Of a DNA stretch of 64,000 bases, positions 9,689-17,228 are shown one piece after another. The notes below the pieces were generated by a model. The model saw nothing but the letters and a program-made list of their open reading frames with translations, did no database searches and was not told the origin of the DNA. The DNA is from Streptomyces sp. NBC_00236. GTDB taxonomy: Bacteria; Actinomycetota; Actinomycetes; Streptomycetales; Streptomycetaceae. The translations under genes and the position numbers were made by a program. The stretch is taken from positions 6,076,001 through 6,140,000 of the forward strand of contig NZ_CP108100.1 of NCBI RefSeq assembly GCF_036195045.1, in the 5' to 3' direction. Numbering within the stretch: position 1 is the first letter of the stretch; each line of letters opens with the position of its first letter.

Positions 9689-12600
9689 GTGGAGACCAGG
9701 TCAGTCAGTCCCGTGTTCGTCGGCCGCACAGGTGAACTCGCCGCGCTCACCGACGCACTCGCCCGCGCCACCGCCGCCGGCAACGCCCCGTCCGGCGGTG
9801 GCGGTGAGCCGCAGGCGCTCCTCGTCGGCGGCGAGGCGGGCGTCGGCAAGACCCGTCTGGTCGAGGAGTTCCTCGCGGTGGCGGTCCGCCGCGGGGCCGT
9901 CGTCGCGGTCGGCGGCTGCGTCGAGATCGGGGCCGACGGCCTGCCGTACGCCCCGTTCTCCACCGCCCTGCGCGCCCTGAACCGCATCCTGCCCGAGGAG
10001 ATGGCCGCGGCCTGCGCGGGCCAGGAGGGCGAACTGGCCCGGCTCCTTCCGGAGCTCGGCGAAGCCGGCCGGGAGGCGGCCGACGAACACGGCACCGCCC
10101 GCCTCTTCGAGCTCACCGCCAGGCTGCTGGAGCGCATCTCCGCGGACCGCACCGTCGTGCTCGTCCTGGAGGACCTGCACTGGGCCGACTCCTCCACCAG
10201 ACATCTCCTCTCCTACCTCTTCCGTACGCTGCGCAGCGGCCGCCTCGTCGTGATCGGCACCTACCGCGCCGACGACATCCACCGCCGCCACCCGCTGCGC
10301 CCCCTGCTGGCCGAACTGGACAGGCTGCGCACCGTGCGCCGCATCGAACTCGCCCGGTTCAACCGGGCCGAGGTCCGCCGCCAGCTCACCGGCATCCTCG
10401 CGGGCTCACCCGAACCCGCCCTGGTGGACGAGATATTCGAGCGTTCCGACGGAAACGCCTTCTTCGTCGAGGAGCTCGCCTGCAGCATGGAGTGCGGTGA
10501 CGGGGCCGCCGGGCTGCCCGGCTCCCTGCGCGACCTCCTCCTCGTCCGTGTCGAGGCCCTGTCCGACGGCGCCCAGAGGATCGCCCGCATCGTCGCCGAA
10601 GGCGGCTCGGCGGTCGAGTACGAACTGCTGGCCGCCGTCGCCGGCCTCGCCGAGGACGAGCTCATCGAGGCCCTCCGCGGAGCCGTCGGCGCCAATCTGC
10701 TGCTCACCACCCCGGAGGGCAACGGTTACCGATTCCGGCACTCCCTGGTCCGCGAAGCCGTCAGCGACGACCTCCTCCCCGGCGAACGCTCCCGGCTGAA
10801 CCGGCGCTACGCCCAGGCCCTGGAGGCCGACCCCACCCTGGTCCGCGACGGCGAGCGCGCCACGCGCCTGGCCAGCTACTGGTACGGGGCGCACGACCCG
10901 GCCAAGGCCCTGCCGGCCGTACTGAAGGCTTCGGTCGAAGCCCGCCGCCGTAACGCCTACGCCGAGCAACTGCGACTGCTGGAAAGGGCGATGGAGCTGT
11001 GGGACGAAGCCCCCGACGCGATACGCGGCACCCTGCGGCCCATCGACTACGCCGAGGTCTATCCGGCCTGCGGCAGCCGCGACGGTTCCGCCCCGCTGAC
11101 CCATCTCGACCTGCTGGCCGAAGCCACCGTCGCCGCCCGCTTCGGCGGGGAGCGCGAACGGTCGCTGGCCCTCTGCAAGAAGGCCCTGCGCATCCTGGAG
11201 AGCGAGGACGACGCCCTGCGCGCCGCCTGGTTCTGGGTCCAGCGCTCCCGCCTGGTCCAGGACCTCACCCGGGGCGACGGCTGGGACGAACTGGCCACGG
11301 CGGAGGAGCTCGTCCGCGGCCTGCCCCCGTCGGCCGTGCACGCGGACGTCCTGACGAACGTGGCCGGCTGGGGCGCCTTGCACCAGCCGGGGGCCGGGAC
11401 CCTCGCGGCAGCCGACCGTGCCGTGGAGTACGCCCGGCTGGTCGGCGACGAGTCCATCGAGCTGCACGCACGGCTGACCCGCGCCTGGCTGAGCGCCGAC
11501 GCCGGGGCCGTCGACGAGGGCATCGCCGAGCTCTACGCCGTCCGTGACCGGGCCGAGGAGCTGTGCCTCGTCGGCGTCATGGGCCGGGCGGCCATCAACC
11601 TCCCCTCCACCCTCGAAGCCATGGGCCGGTCGCTGGAGGCGGTGACCGCGGCAGAGCACGGCGTCAAGGTCTGCCACAGCCACGGTGTCGCGGACATGGA
11701 GGCCTGGGCACGCACCAACCAGGCGATGTCGCTGTTCTCCCTCGGCCGCTGGGACGAGGCCCTGGCCACCACCGAGGCCGCCTCCCGCACGGCACTGTCC
11801 CGGAAGGCCCAGGGCCTCGTCGCCGCGCGGCGCACCGAAGTGGCCCTGGCGCGGGGCGACCTCGTCGATGCCGAGCAGCAACTGGCGCTGGCCACAAGGA
11901 GCTTCGGATCCAGCGATCCTCAGCCGCAGCACCTCATCAACGGCGTCCGGCACGCCATCACCATCGCCGTGCAGCAGGGGAGACTGCCGGAGGCGCGGGC
12001 GGCCTTCGAGGCCCAGGCGGAGCAGGGTTTCCCGCCCGGCACCCAGCGGTACGCCTTTCCGCTGCTGCACGTCGTCGCCGCGGCCGAGGCCGATGCCCGG
12101 GGCCTGCCCGCCACGGAACCGGGCCGGCCGGGCATCCTCGCGCTCGTCCGCAGCCACCTCAAGCGACTGCCGGCGCTCGTCCCCGTGTGGGCGGCCCACG
12201 GTGTGCTGATCGACGCCGAACTGGCCCGGGCCGAAGGCCTGGACACCCCTGACCACTGGTCCCGCGCCGCCGAGGCCTTCGCCCCTCTGCACCGTCCGTA
12301 CGAACTGGCGCAGATCCGCCATCGCTGGGCGGAAGCCCTCCTCATCGCCTCCGGCGACCGCACCGCGGCCGCCGCGGTGCTGCGCGACGCCCACGGCACC
12401 GCCCTACGGCTCGGGGCGCGCCCGCTGACCGAGACCATCGAGCTGCTGGCGGGCCGCGCCCGCATCGCTCTCACCGGTCCTGGTCCGGATGCCCGTCCCG
12501 GCTCGGGCGACGACATCCCGCTGGCCGTCACCGTCCCGGACGGTGACGAGCCGGGCGGCCAGGATCACCCGGAGGAACAGCTCAGGGCCGCGGCGGCGGC

Positions 12601-12823
12601 CGCCGTGGAGTCCTTCGGACTGACCCCGCGCGAGCAGGAGGTGCACCGGCTCGTGGCCGCCGGCCACACCAACCGCAAAATCGCCGAGGAGCTCTACATC
12701 TCACCCAAGACCGCGAGCGTGCACGTCTCCAACATCCTCGCCAAGCTCGGCGTCACGGGCCGCGGCGAAGCGGCCGCACTCGCTCACCGGCTGCGGCTGT
12801 ACCGGATGCCGAAGGACGCCTGA
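9689..12823 (+). CDS. LAL-type LuxR family ATPase transcriptional regulator
   Basis: The product is about 1044 aa. An N-terminal AAA ATPase domain has Walker A GEAGVGKT and Walker B LVLEDLHWAD. A long TPR-like helical middle follows, and a C-terminal LuxR helix-turn-helix (LTPREQEVHRLVAAG... ISPKTASVHVSNILAKLGV). Such large ATP-binding LuxR proteins activate genes for metabolism or antibiotics after binding a ligand or ATP. Start choice: GTG 9689 (METRSVSPVFVGR) or ATG 9677. The in-frame GTG at 9632 would add codons such as TTT and TGT that are unlike the rest. No obvious target operon is adjacent. Confidence 0.9.
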   Translation: METRSVSPVFVGRTGELAALTDALARATAAGNAPSGGGGEPQALLVGGEAGVGKTRLVEEFLAVAVRRGAVVAVGGCVEIGADGLPYAPFSTALRALNRILPEEMAAACAGQEGELARLLPELGEAGREAADEHGTARLFELTARLLERISADRTVVLVLEDLHWADSSTRHLLSYLFRTLRSGRLVVIGTYRADDIHRRHPLRPLLAELDRLRTVRRIELARFNRAEVRRQLTGILAGSPEPALVDEIFERSDGNAFFVEELACSMECGDGAAGLPGSLRDLLLVRVEALSDGAQRIARIVAEGGSAVEYELLAAVAGLAEDELIEALRGAVGANLLLTTPEGNGYRFRHSLVREAVSDDLLPGERSRLNRRYAQALEADPTLVRDGERATRLASYWYGAHDPAKALPAVLKASVEARRRNAYAEQLRLLERAMELWDEAPDAIRGTLRPIDYAEVYPACGSRDGSAPLTHLDLLAEATVAARFGGERERSLALCKKALRILESEDDALRAAWFWVQRSRLVQDLTRGDGWDELATAEELVRGLPPSAVHADVLTNVAGWGALHQPGAGTLAAADRAVEYARLVGDESIELHARLTRAWLSADAGAVDEGIAELYAVRDRAEELCLVGVMGRAAINLPSTLEAMGRSLEAVTAAEHGVKVCHSHGVADMEAWARTNQAMSLFSLGRWDEALATTEAASRTALSRKAQGLVAARRTEVALARGDLVDAEQQLALATRSFGSSDPQPQHLINGVRHAITIAVQQGRLPEARAAFEAQAEQGFPPGTQRYAFPLLHVVAAAEADARGLPATEPGRPGILALVRSHLKRLPALVPVWAAHGVLIDAELARAEGLDTPDHWSRAAEAFAPLHRPYELAQIRHRWAEALLIASGDRTAAAAVLRDAHGTALRLGARPLTETIELLAGRARIALTGPGPDARPGSGDDIPLAVTVPDGDEPGGQDHPEEQLRAAAAAAVESFGLTPREQEVHRLVAAGHTNRKIAEELYISPKTASVHVSNILAKLGVTGRGEAAALAHRLRLYRMPKDA

Positions 12824-12854
12824 AGGCCGTCCCGCTTCCGGGCCCCGCGCCGTG

Positions 12855-12977
12855 TCACTGCCGCAGCGCCTCCAGTGGCTCGACGCGCGCCGCCCGCAGC
12901 GAGGGATAGAGCCCGGCCAGGAGTCCGGTCAAGGAGCCGACCAGCGGTGCCGGAAGGACTGCGTACGGGGCGAGCTT
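12855..12977 (-). pseudogene. remnant of an FtsX/MacB-type ABC permease C-terminus
   Basis: The minus strand encodes, in frame to a TGA stop, about 40 residues that match the last membrane helix and tail of FtsX/MacB-type ABC permeases: LVGSLTGLLAGLYPSLRAAR followed by VEPLEALRQ. Upstream of base 12977 the similarity stops and the frame becomes unrelated. No ATPase partner or remaining permease is present. This looks like the surviving 3' end of a deleted gene. Apart from the short repeats at 13085-13129, nothing else is visible in the 317-bp gap 12824-13140. Confidence 0.65.
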
Positions 12978-13084
12978 CCGGCTTCGGCAGACGTACTCAC
13001 CGCCGGCCATGTCGGGGACGCTGTCGCACGCGCCGAAAACGGTCGGCCCCCGAGGGCTCCCACGACCAAGGCTTCCGGCGGTCC

Positions 13085-13129
13085 GACGACTTCACGCATG
13101 ACGACTCCACGCACGGCGGTTTCACGCAC
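13085..13129. repeat. three tandem 15-bp repeats
   Basis: Three adjacent 15-bp units (13085, 13100, 13115) share the pattern GRCGRYTYCACGCAY. A fourth, weaker copy follows. They lie between the permease remnant and the DUF6191 gene and have no evident role. Confidence 0.55.
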
Positions 13130-13140
13130 GGAAGCCTTGC

Positions 13141-13386
13141 TCACCGGCCGGAGTGGACGCCCGCCTCGCCCTCGTCCGGCTCGTCGCCGTCCCCCTCCGG
13201 CTCCCCGGGGTCCCCGTCGCCGTTCTCGGCACGGCGGTGGACCACGACCTTGCCGGAGGTCAGGTCGATGGGGCCGCGCGCGGGGTCGCCGACGCCGAGA
13301 TCCACCCGGGTCAGCTCCAGCCGCTTCTGTTCCTCGGCAGTGTGCTTGCGTCCGGGTGCGAAGAGTTCCTCGAAGAAGTTGAACAC
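13141..13386 (-). CDS. DUF6191-type small protein
   Basis: This 81-aa product starts MFNFFEELFAPGRKHTAEEQ and continues with RLELTRVDLGVGDP and GPIDLTSGKVVV, a pattern I recall as the actinobacterial DUF6191 family of unknown function. The C-terminal third is acidic and Gly/Pro/Glu-rich and is probably disordered. It has no signal peptide or membrane helix. It lies downstream of, and in the same direction as, the sorbosone dehydrogenase-like lipoprotein gene (54 bp gap), so the two may be co-transcribed. Confidence 0.8.
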   Translation of the reverse strand: MFNFFEELFAPGRKHTAEEQKRLELTRVDLGVGDPARGPIDLTSGKVVVHRRAENGDGDPGEPEGDGDEPDEGEAGVHSGR

Positions 13387-13440
13387 GGGCCGCGCACCCT
13401 TCCGCCGACTGTGGCCGCCGGGACCTCTCGTCGAAAGGCC

Positions 13441-14721
13441 CTACCGCACCTCGACCACCAGGATCTTGTCGTCTCCCGGCTTCGGGGTGCCACGTGAGTC
13501 CGTCTCGCTCGTCACGAGCCAGAGCTTGTTGCCGCCCGCGGCGAGCACGGTGCGCAGACGGCCGTACTTCCCCTCCAGGAACGACTGGGGCGCCGCAAGA
13601 GGTTCCTTGTCCGCCGTACCGGACAGCGGGATCCGCCAGAGCCGCTCACCCCGCAGACCGGCCATCCAGATCGAGCCCTTGACGAAGGCAATGCCGCTCG
13701 GGGACGCCTCCGACGTCTTCCACTGTGCCACGGGATCGAGGAATCCGGCCTCGCCCGCCTTGCCCTCGGCCTCCGGCCAGCCGTAGTTCCCGCCCGGCAC
13801 GATCCGGTTCAGTTCGTCCCAGGTGTCCTGGCCGAACTCGGCCGCCCACAGCTGCTTGTGCTCGTCCCAGGCCAGCCCCTGCACATTGCGGTGACCGTAC
13901 GAATACACCACGGAGTCGGCCTGCGGATTGCCGTGCAGCGGCTCACCGTCCGGGGTCATCCGCAGGATCTTGCCGGCGAGCGACTCCTTGTCCTGCGCGC
14001 GGCCGTCGTCCCCCGTCTCGCCCGTGCCCGCGTACAGCATGCGGTCCGGACCGAAGGCGATCCGGCCGCCGTTGTGGATGGCGCCCTTCGGGATGCCCCG
14101 CAGAATCGTGTCGGGGGCGCCCAGCAGCTGACCGGGGGTCGTCCCGTCCTCGTCGTAGAGCATGCGGGCGATGCGGTTGTCCGACGCCGTGGTGAAGTAC
14201 GCGTACACCAGGTGGTCCGTGCCGTAGTCGGGGGAGACCGCGAGGCCGAGCAGCCCGCCCTCGCCCGCCGCCGCCACCCCCGGCACGGTGCCCAACAGCG
14301 TCTTCCTGCCGTTCTTCGCGTCGATGCGGGTGATCGTCCCCCTGTCGCGCGAGCCCACCAGCAGATCGCCGTCCGGCAGTTCCGCCAGGCCCCACGGCGA
14401 TTCCAGACCCTCCGTGAGGGTCGACACCACCTTCACCGAGCCCTTCGCGGGCGGCAGACCGGCCGCGGGACGCGAGGCCGACGGCGACGTGGACGGCGAG
14501 GCCGCCCGGCCTGACGGGGCCGCGGGGGAGCCGGCCGGTGAACTCGCACCCTGGCCCGCCGTGCTCTCGGCACCCTCCTGCGAGGAGCACCCCGCGGTGA
14601 GCATCAGGGCGCCGGCCGCCAGCACGGCCACCGCTCCCCGCCGCGCACCCCGGCCATTCCCGCGGGGCGTCGCGCGACGCCCCACCGGTTCCCGCACAGA
14701 TCCGAACCTCGCACCGCGCAC
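13441..14721 (-). CDS. PQQ-dependent glucose/sorbosone dehydrogenase-like lipoprotein
   Basis: A secretion signal ends in the lipobox LTAGC. A Ser/Pro/Ala-rich linker and a six-bladed beta-propeller of the glucose/sorbosone dehydrogenase (Yli1-like) family follow. Family motifs are LESPWGLAELPDG, GEGGLLGLAVSPDY, GGRIAFGPDRMLYAGTGE, YGHRNVQGLAWD and GGNYGWPE. It should be an outer-face membrane-anchored lipoprotein that oxidises a sugar or aldose with PQQ, substrate unknown. GTG 14721 has AAGGGG 8 nt upstream; GTG 14697 (GAGG upstream) is an alternative. Confidence 0.85.
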   Translation of the reverse strand: MRGARFGSVREPVGRRATPRGNGRGARRGAVAVLAAGALMLTAGCSSQEGAESTAGQGASSPAGSPAAPSGRAASPSTSPSASRPAAGLPPAKGSVKVVSTLTEGLESPWGLAELPDGDLLVGSRDRGTITRIDAKNGRKTLLGTVPGVAAAGEGGLLGLAVSPDYGTDHLVYAYFTTASDNRIARMLYDEDGTTPGQLLGAPDTILRGIPKGAIHNGGRIAFGPDRMLYAGTGETGDDGRAQDKESLAGKILRMTPDGEPLHGNPQADSVVYSYGHRNVQGLAWDEHKQLWAAEFGQDTWDELNRIVPGGNYGWPEAEGKAGEAGFLDPVAQWKTSEASPSGIAFVKGSIWMAGLRGERLWRIPLSGTADKEPLAAPQSFLEGKYGRLRTVLAAGGNKLWLVTSETDSRGTPKPGDDKILVVEVR

Positions 14722-14848
14722 AGCACCGACCCCTTCGACGACCGCCTGTCCCCTGTTCTTACACCGCGGCCGCTCCCAGGGTTCCCGAAGCCCGTGCACT
14801 TTCTCGCTCGGCGATCAAACTTCACACGCCGATGCCGTGTACGGGTGC

Positions 14849-15841
14849 TCAGTCCCACGACTCCCGTGCGGCCGGAAGCAGGTCGATCTCGTCGAGGTCC
14901 TGATCCGTCAGCGTCAGCCCGGCCGCCGCCGCGTTCTCGACGGCCCACCGCTCCTGCTTGGTCCCCGGCACGGGCACGATCTGGGGTCCCTGCCGCAGCA
15001 CCCAGGCCAGCGCCACCTGTGCCGGTGTCGCCCCGTACCGCTCCGCGATCCTCCGCAGCCCCACGACCACCGGCTGGTTCGCGGCCATCATCTCGGCGGT
15101 GAACCGCGGATGCCTGGCCCGCAGGTCCTCCGGCTCGAAACCCTGCCCCGGAGTGAGCGTGCCCGTCAGATAGCCGCTGCCCAGCGGCATCGCGGCCAGC
15201 ACCCCGACCCCGCGCGCCGCACACCACGGCACCAGCGCCTCCAGCGCCTGCGGGGACCACACGGAGAGCTCCGCCTGCACCGCGCTCACCGGAAAGACCT
15301 GCTGGACCCGCTCCAGCTGCCGGATCGTTTCGTCGTGTGTCCGCGCTCCCCGTCGGCGAGCGGCCCTGGCCCCGACCGCACACAGCCCGAGCGCCCGGAC
15401 CTTGCCCGCGTTCACGAGCTCCGCCATCGCGCCCCAGGTCTCCTCGACGGGCACCTCGGGGTCGGCCCGGTGGAGTTGGTACAGATCGATCACATCCGTC
15501 TGCAGCCGCCGCAACGAGGCATCACAGGCCCGCCGCACATAGCCCGGACGGCCGTTGGCCACGATGTGCTGATCACCCACCAGCAGACCGCACTTGGTGG
15601 AAAGGAAGGCCTGCTCACGGCGTCCCTTCAACGCCCGCCCCAGCAGCAGCTCATTGGTGAACGGCCCGTACATGTCGGCCGTGTCGAGCAGGTCGACACC
15701 CGCGTCGAGCGCCGCGTGCACCGCGCGCAACGCCTCGTCACCACGCTGCCGCGAGGCGCTGTACGCCCAGCTCATCGGCATACAGCCGAGACCGACGGCA
15801 CCCACGGCGAGCGCCGCCGCACCGAGACTTCTGCGCTCCAA
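14849..15841 (-). CDS. aldo/keto reductase
   Basis: This 330-aa TIM-barrel oxidoreductase starts at TTG 15841 (LERRSLGAAALAVGAVGLGCM), with GAGGGAGGG 9 nt upstream. The AKR tetrad is visible: Asp and Tyr in DTADMYG, Lys in STKCG and His in LHRADP. NADP(H)-binding features are near the C-terminus (PVPGTK). It should reduce aldehydes or ketones in the cytoplasm. An insert with ARRRGARTH after GLCAVGARA differs from the usual G-V/L-S-N/E loop. A minus-strand neighbour, the lipoprotein gene, lies 127 bp downstream. Confidence 0.88.
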   Translation of the reverse strand: MERRSLGAAALAVGAVGLGCMPMSWAYSASRQRGDEALRAVHAALDAGVDLLDTADMYGPFTNELLLGRALKGRREQAFLSTKCGLLVGDQHIVANGRPGYVRRACDASLRRLQTDVIDLYQLHRADPEVPVEETWGAMAELVNAGKVRALGLCAVGARAARRRGARTHDETIRQLERVQQVFPVSAVQAELSVWSPQALEALVPWCAARGVGVLAAMPLGSGYLTGTLTPGQGFEPEDLRARHPRFTAEMMAANQPVVVGLRRIAERYGATPAQVALAWVLRQGPQIVPVPGTKQERWAVENAAAAGLTLTDQDLDEIDLLPAARESWD

Positions 15842-15879
15842 CTCCCCGAACCCTCCCTCGCACCGCACCCCCAAACTAA

Positions 15880-16039
15880 CGACCTGGTGCACGATAGCGA
15901 GCGGGCTCCCGACGCCCTGCGACTCCGCCTCCGGCGTTGTCGTCAGTCAACGACGCTCCGCGTCGCCTCCCTCCTCCGCCTTGGATTCGAAGCCGCATGA
16001 CGCCGCTCTCTGATCCGCTCTCTATCGTGCACCAGGTCG
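15880..16039. repeat. 160-bp long inverted-repeat (MITE-like) element
   Basis: Arms 15880-15904 and 16015-16039 are 25-bp reverse complements with one mismatch (core CGACCTGGTGCACGATAG). The interior has a small central palindrome (CGTTG near 15934, CAACG near 15947). The element lies between the divergent aldo/keto reductase and 2-hydroxyacid dehydrogenase genes. Its ends do not resemble the element upstream of gatC. It may be a non-autonomous mobile repeat or a shared regulatory fold. Confidence 0.6.
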
Positions 16040-16080
16040 CAACCTCTGCGCCCCACCCGGCTTCGCATAGCCTCCTGACC

Positions 16081-17043
16081 ATGACTTCCACCACGCGATC
16101 CGCCCCTGCCCCCGACGTATGGCTGCCCTTCCGGGCCGACGAGATCGAGGGACTCCCCGAGGGCCTCAACTACCGTTTCTGGGACGGCGGACAGGACTTC
16201 CCCGCCGACCCCGCCCACTGTGCCTTCTACGTCGTCCCCTACATGAAGGGACCGACGGTCGCGGTCCGCCCGCTCGACGGCATGAGCGGCGTCCAGGTCG
16301 TACAGACGCTCTCCGCGGGCATCGACCACGTGGAGCCGGGCCTCGGGCTGCTGCCCGCGGGCGTACGGCTCTGCAACGCCAAGGGGGTCCACGAGGCGTC
16401 CACCGCCGAGCTGACCCTCGCGCTGATCCTGGCCTCGCTGCGCGGGTTCCCCGGATTCGTGCACGGCCAGGACAAGGAGGAGTGGCGGTCCGGCTTCTAC
16501 CCCGCCCTCGCCGACAAGTCCGTGCTGATCGTCGGCTACGGATCGATCGGTTCCGCCATCGAGGACCGGCTCGCGCCCTTCGAGTGTGCGCGGGTGGCGC
16601 GCGTCGCACGCTCCGCACGGACAACCGCACGCGGCCCCGTACACACACTCGACGACCTGCCCGCACTGTTGCCCGAGGCCGATGTCGTCATCCTGTCCAC
16701 CCCGCTGAACCCCTCCACGCAAGGGCTGGTCGGCGCGGACTTCCTCGCCGCGATGCCGGACGGGGCGCTGCTCGTGAACGTGGCCCGCGGCGGTGTCGTC
16801 GACACCAAGGCCCTGTTGTCCGAACTCGAGTCCGGCCGGCTGCGCGCGGCCCTCGATGTCACGGACCCGGAACCGCTCCCTTCCGGCCATCCCCTCTGGC
16901 ATGCTCCGAACGTCCTCATCACTCCGCATGTGGGCGGCAGCACCTCGGCGTTCCTGCCGCGCGCCAAGCGCCTGCTGGCCGGACAGCTCAGCCGTTTCGC
17001 CGCGGGGGAGCCGGTGCACAACGTCGTGCGCACCACCGGCTGA
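16081..17043 (+). CDS. NAD-dependent 2-hydroxyacid dehydrogenase
   Basis: This 320-aa D-isomer-specific 2-hydroxyacid dehydrogenase has the nucleotide-binding motif GYGSIGSAIE, LLVNVARGGVVD, the conserved Glu in DVTDPEPLP and the catalytic His in TPHVGGST. Substrates in this family include glyoxylate, hydroxypyruvate and phosphonate, and cannot be told apart here. No ribosome site precedes the ATG, but a TAGCCT hexamer lies about 8 nt upstream, so a leaderless mRNA is likely. The divergent neighbour is an aldo/keto reductase. Confidence 0.88.
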   Translation: MTSTTRSAPAPDVWLPFRADEIEGLPEGLNYRFWDGGQDFPADPAHCAFYVVPYMKGPTVAVRPLDGMSGVQVVQTLSAGIDHVEPGLGLLPAGVRLCNAKGVHEASTAELTLALILASLRGFPGFVHGQDKEEWRSGFYPALADKSVLIVGYGSIGSAIEDRLAPFECARVARVARSARTTARGPVHTLDDLPALLPEADVVILSTPLNPSTQGLVGADFLAAMPDGALLVNVARGGVVDTKALLSELESGRLRAALDVTDPEPLPSGHPLWHAPNVLITPHVGGSTSAFLPRAKRLLAGQLSRFAAGEPVHNVVRTTG

Positions 17044-17228
17044 ACACGCTACGGGCACGTTCCGTACCCCTGTGTACCGACAACACCGCAGGTCGTCACG
17101 GAGAGTAGAGGAACTATGTCCCTGCGTGACGACTCTGGTGTATCGTCCCGAAAGGGGGGCTGCGCCGTGGAAGGGACGGCGCCGGGGAGGAAGCCACACG
17201 CGAGGGGGGCGAGGGCGATGTACGGCCG

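Noticed and set aside
12875..13786. 303-codon plus-strand frame across the permease remnant and DUF6191 gene
   Set aside because: It has Arg/Ser/Pro-rich random composition and overlaps two supported minus-strand genes. Only the short pentapeptide-like repeat was noted.
14288..16000. 570-codon plus-strand frame opposite the lipoprotein and aldo/keto reductase genes
   Set aside because: It spans two minus-strand genes with good motifs; no domain or ribosome site of its own.
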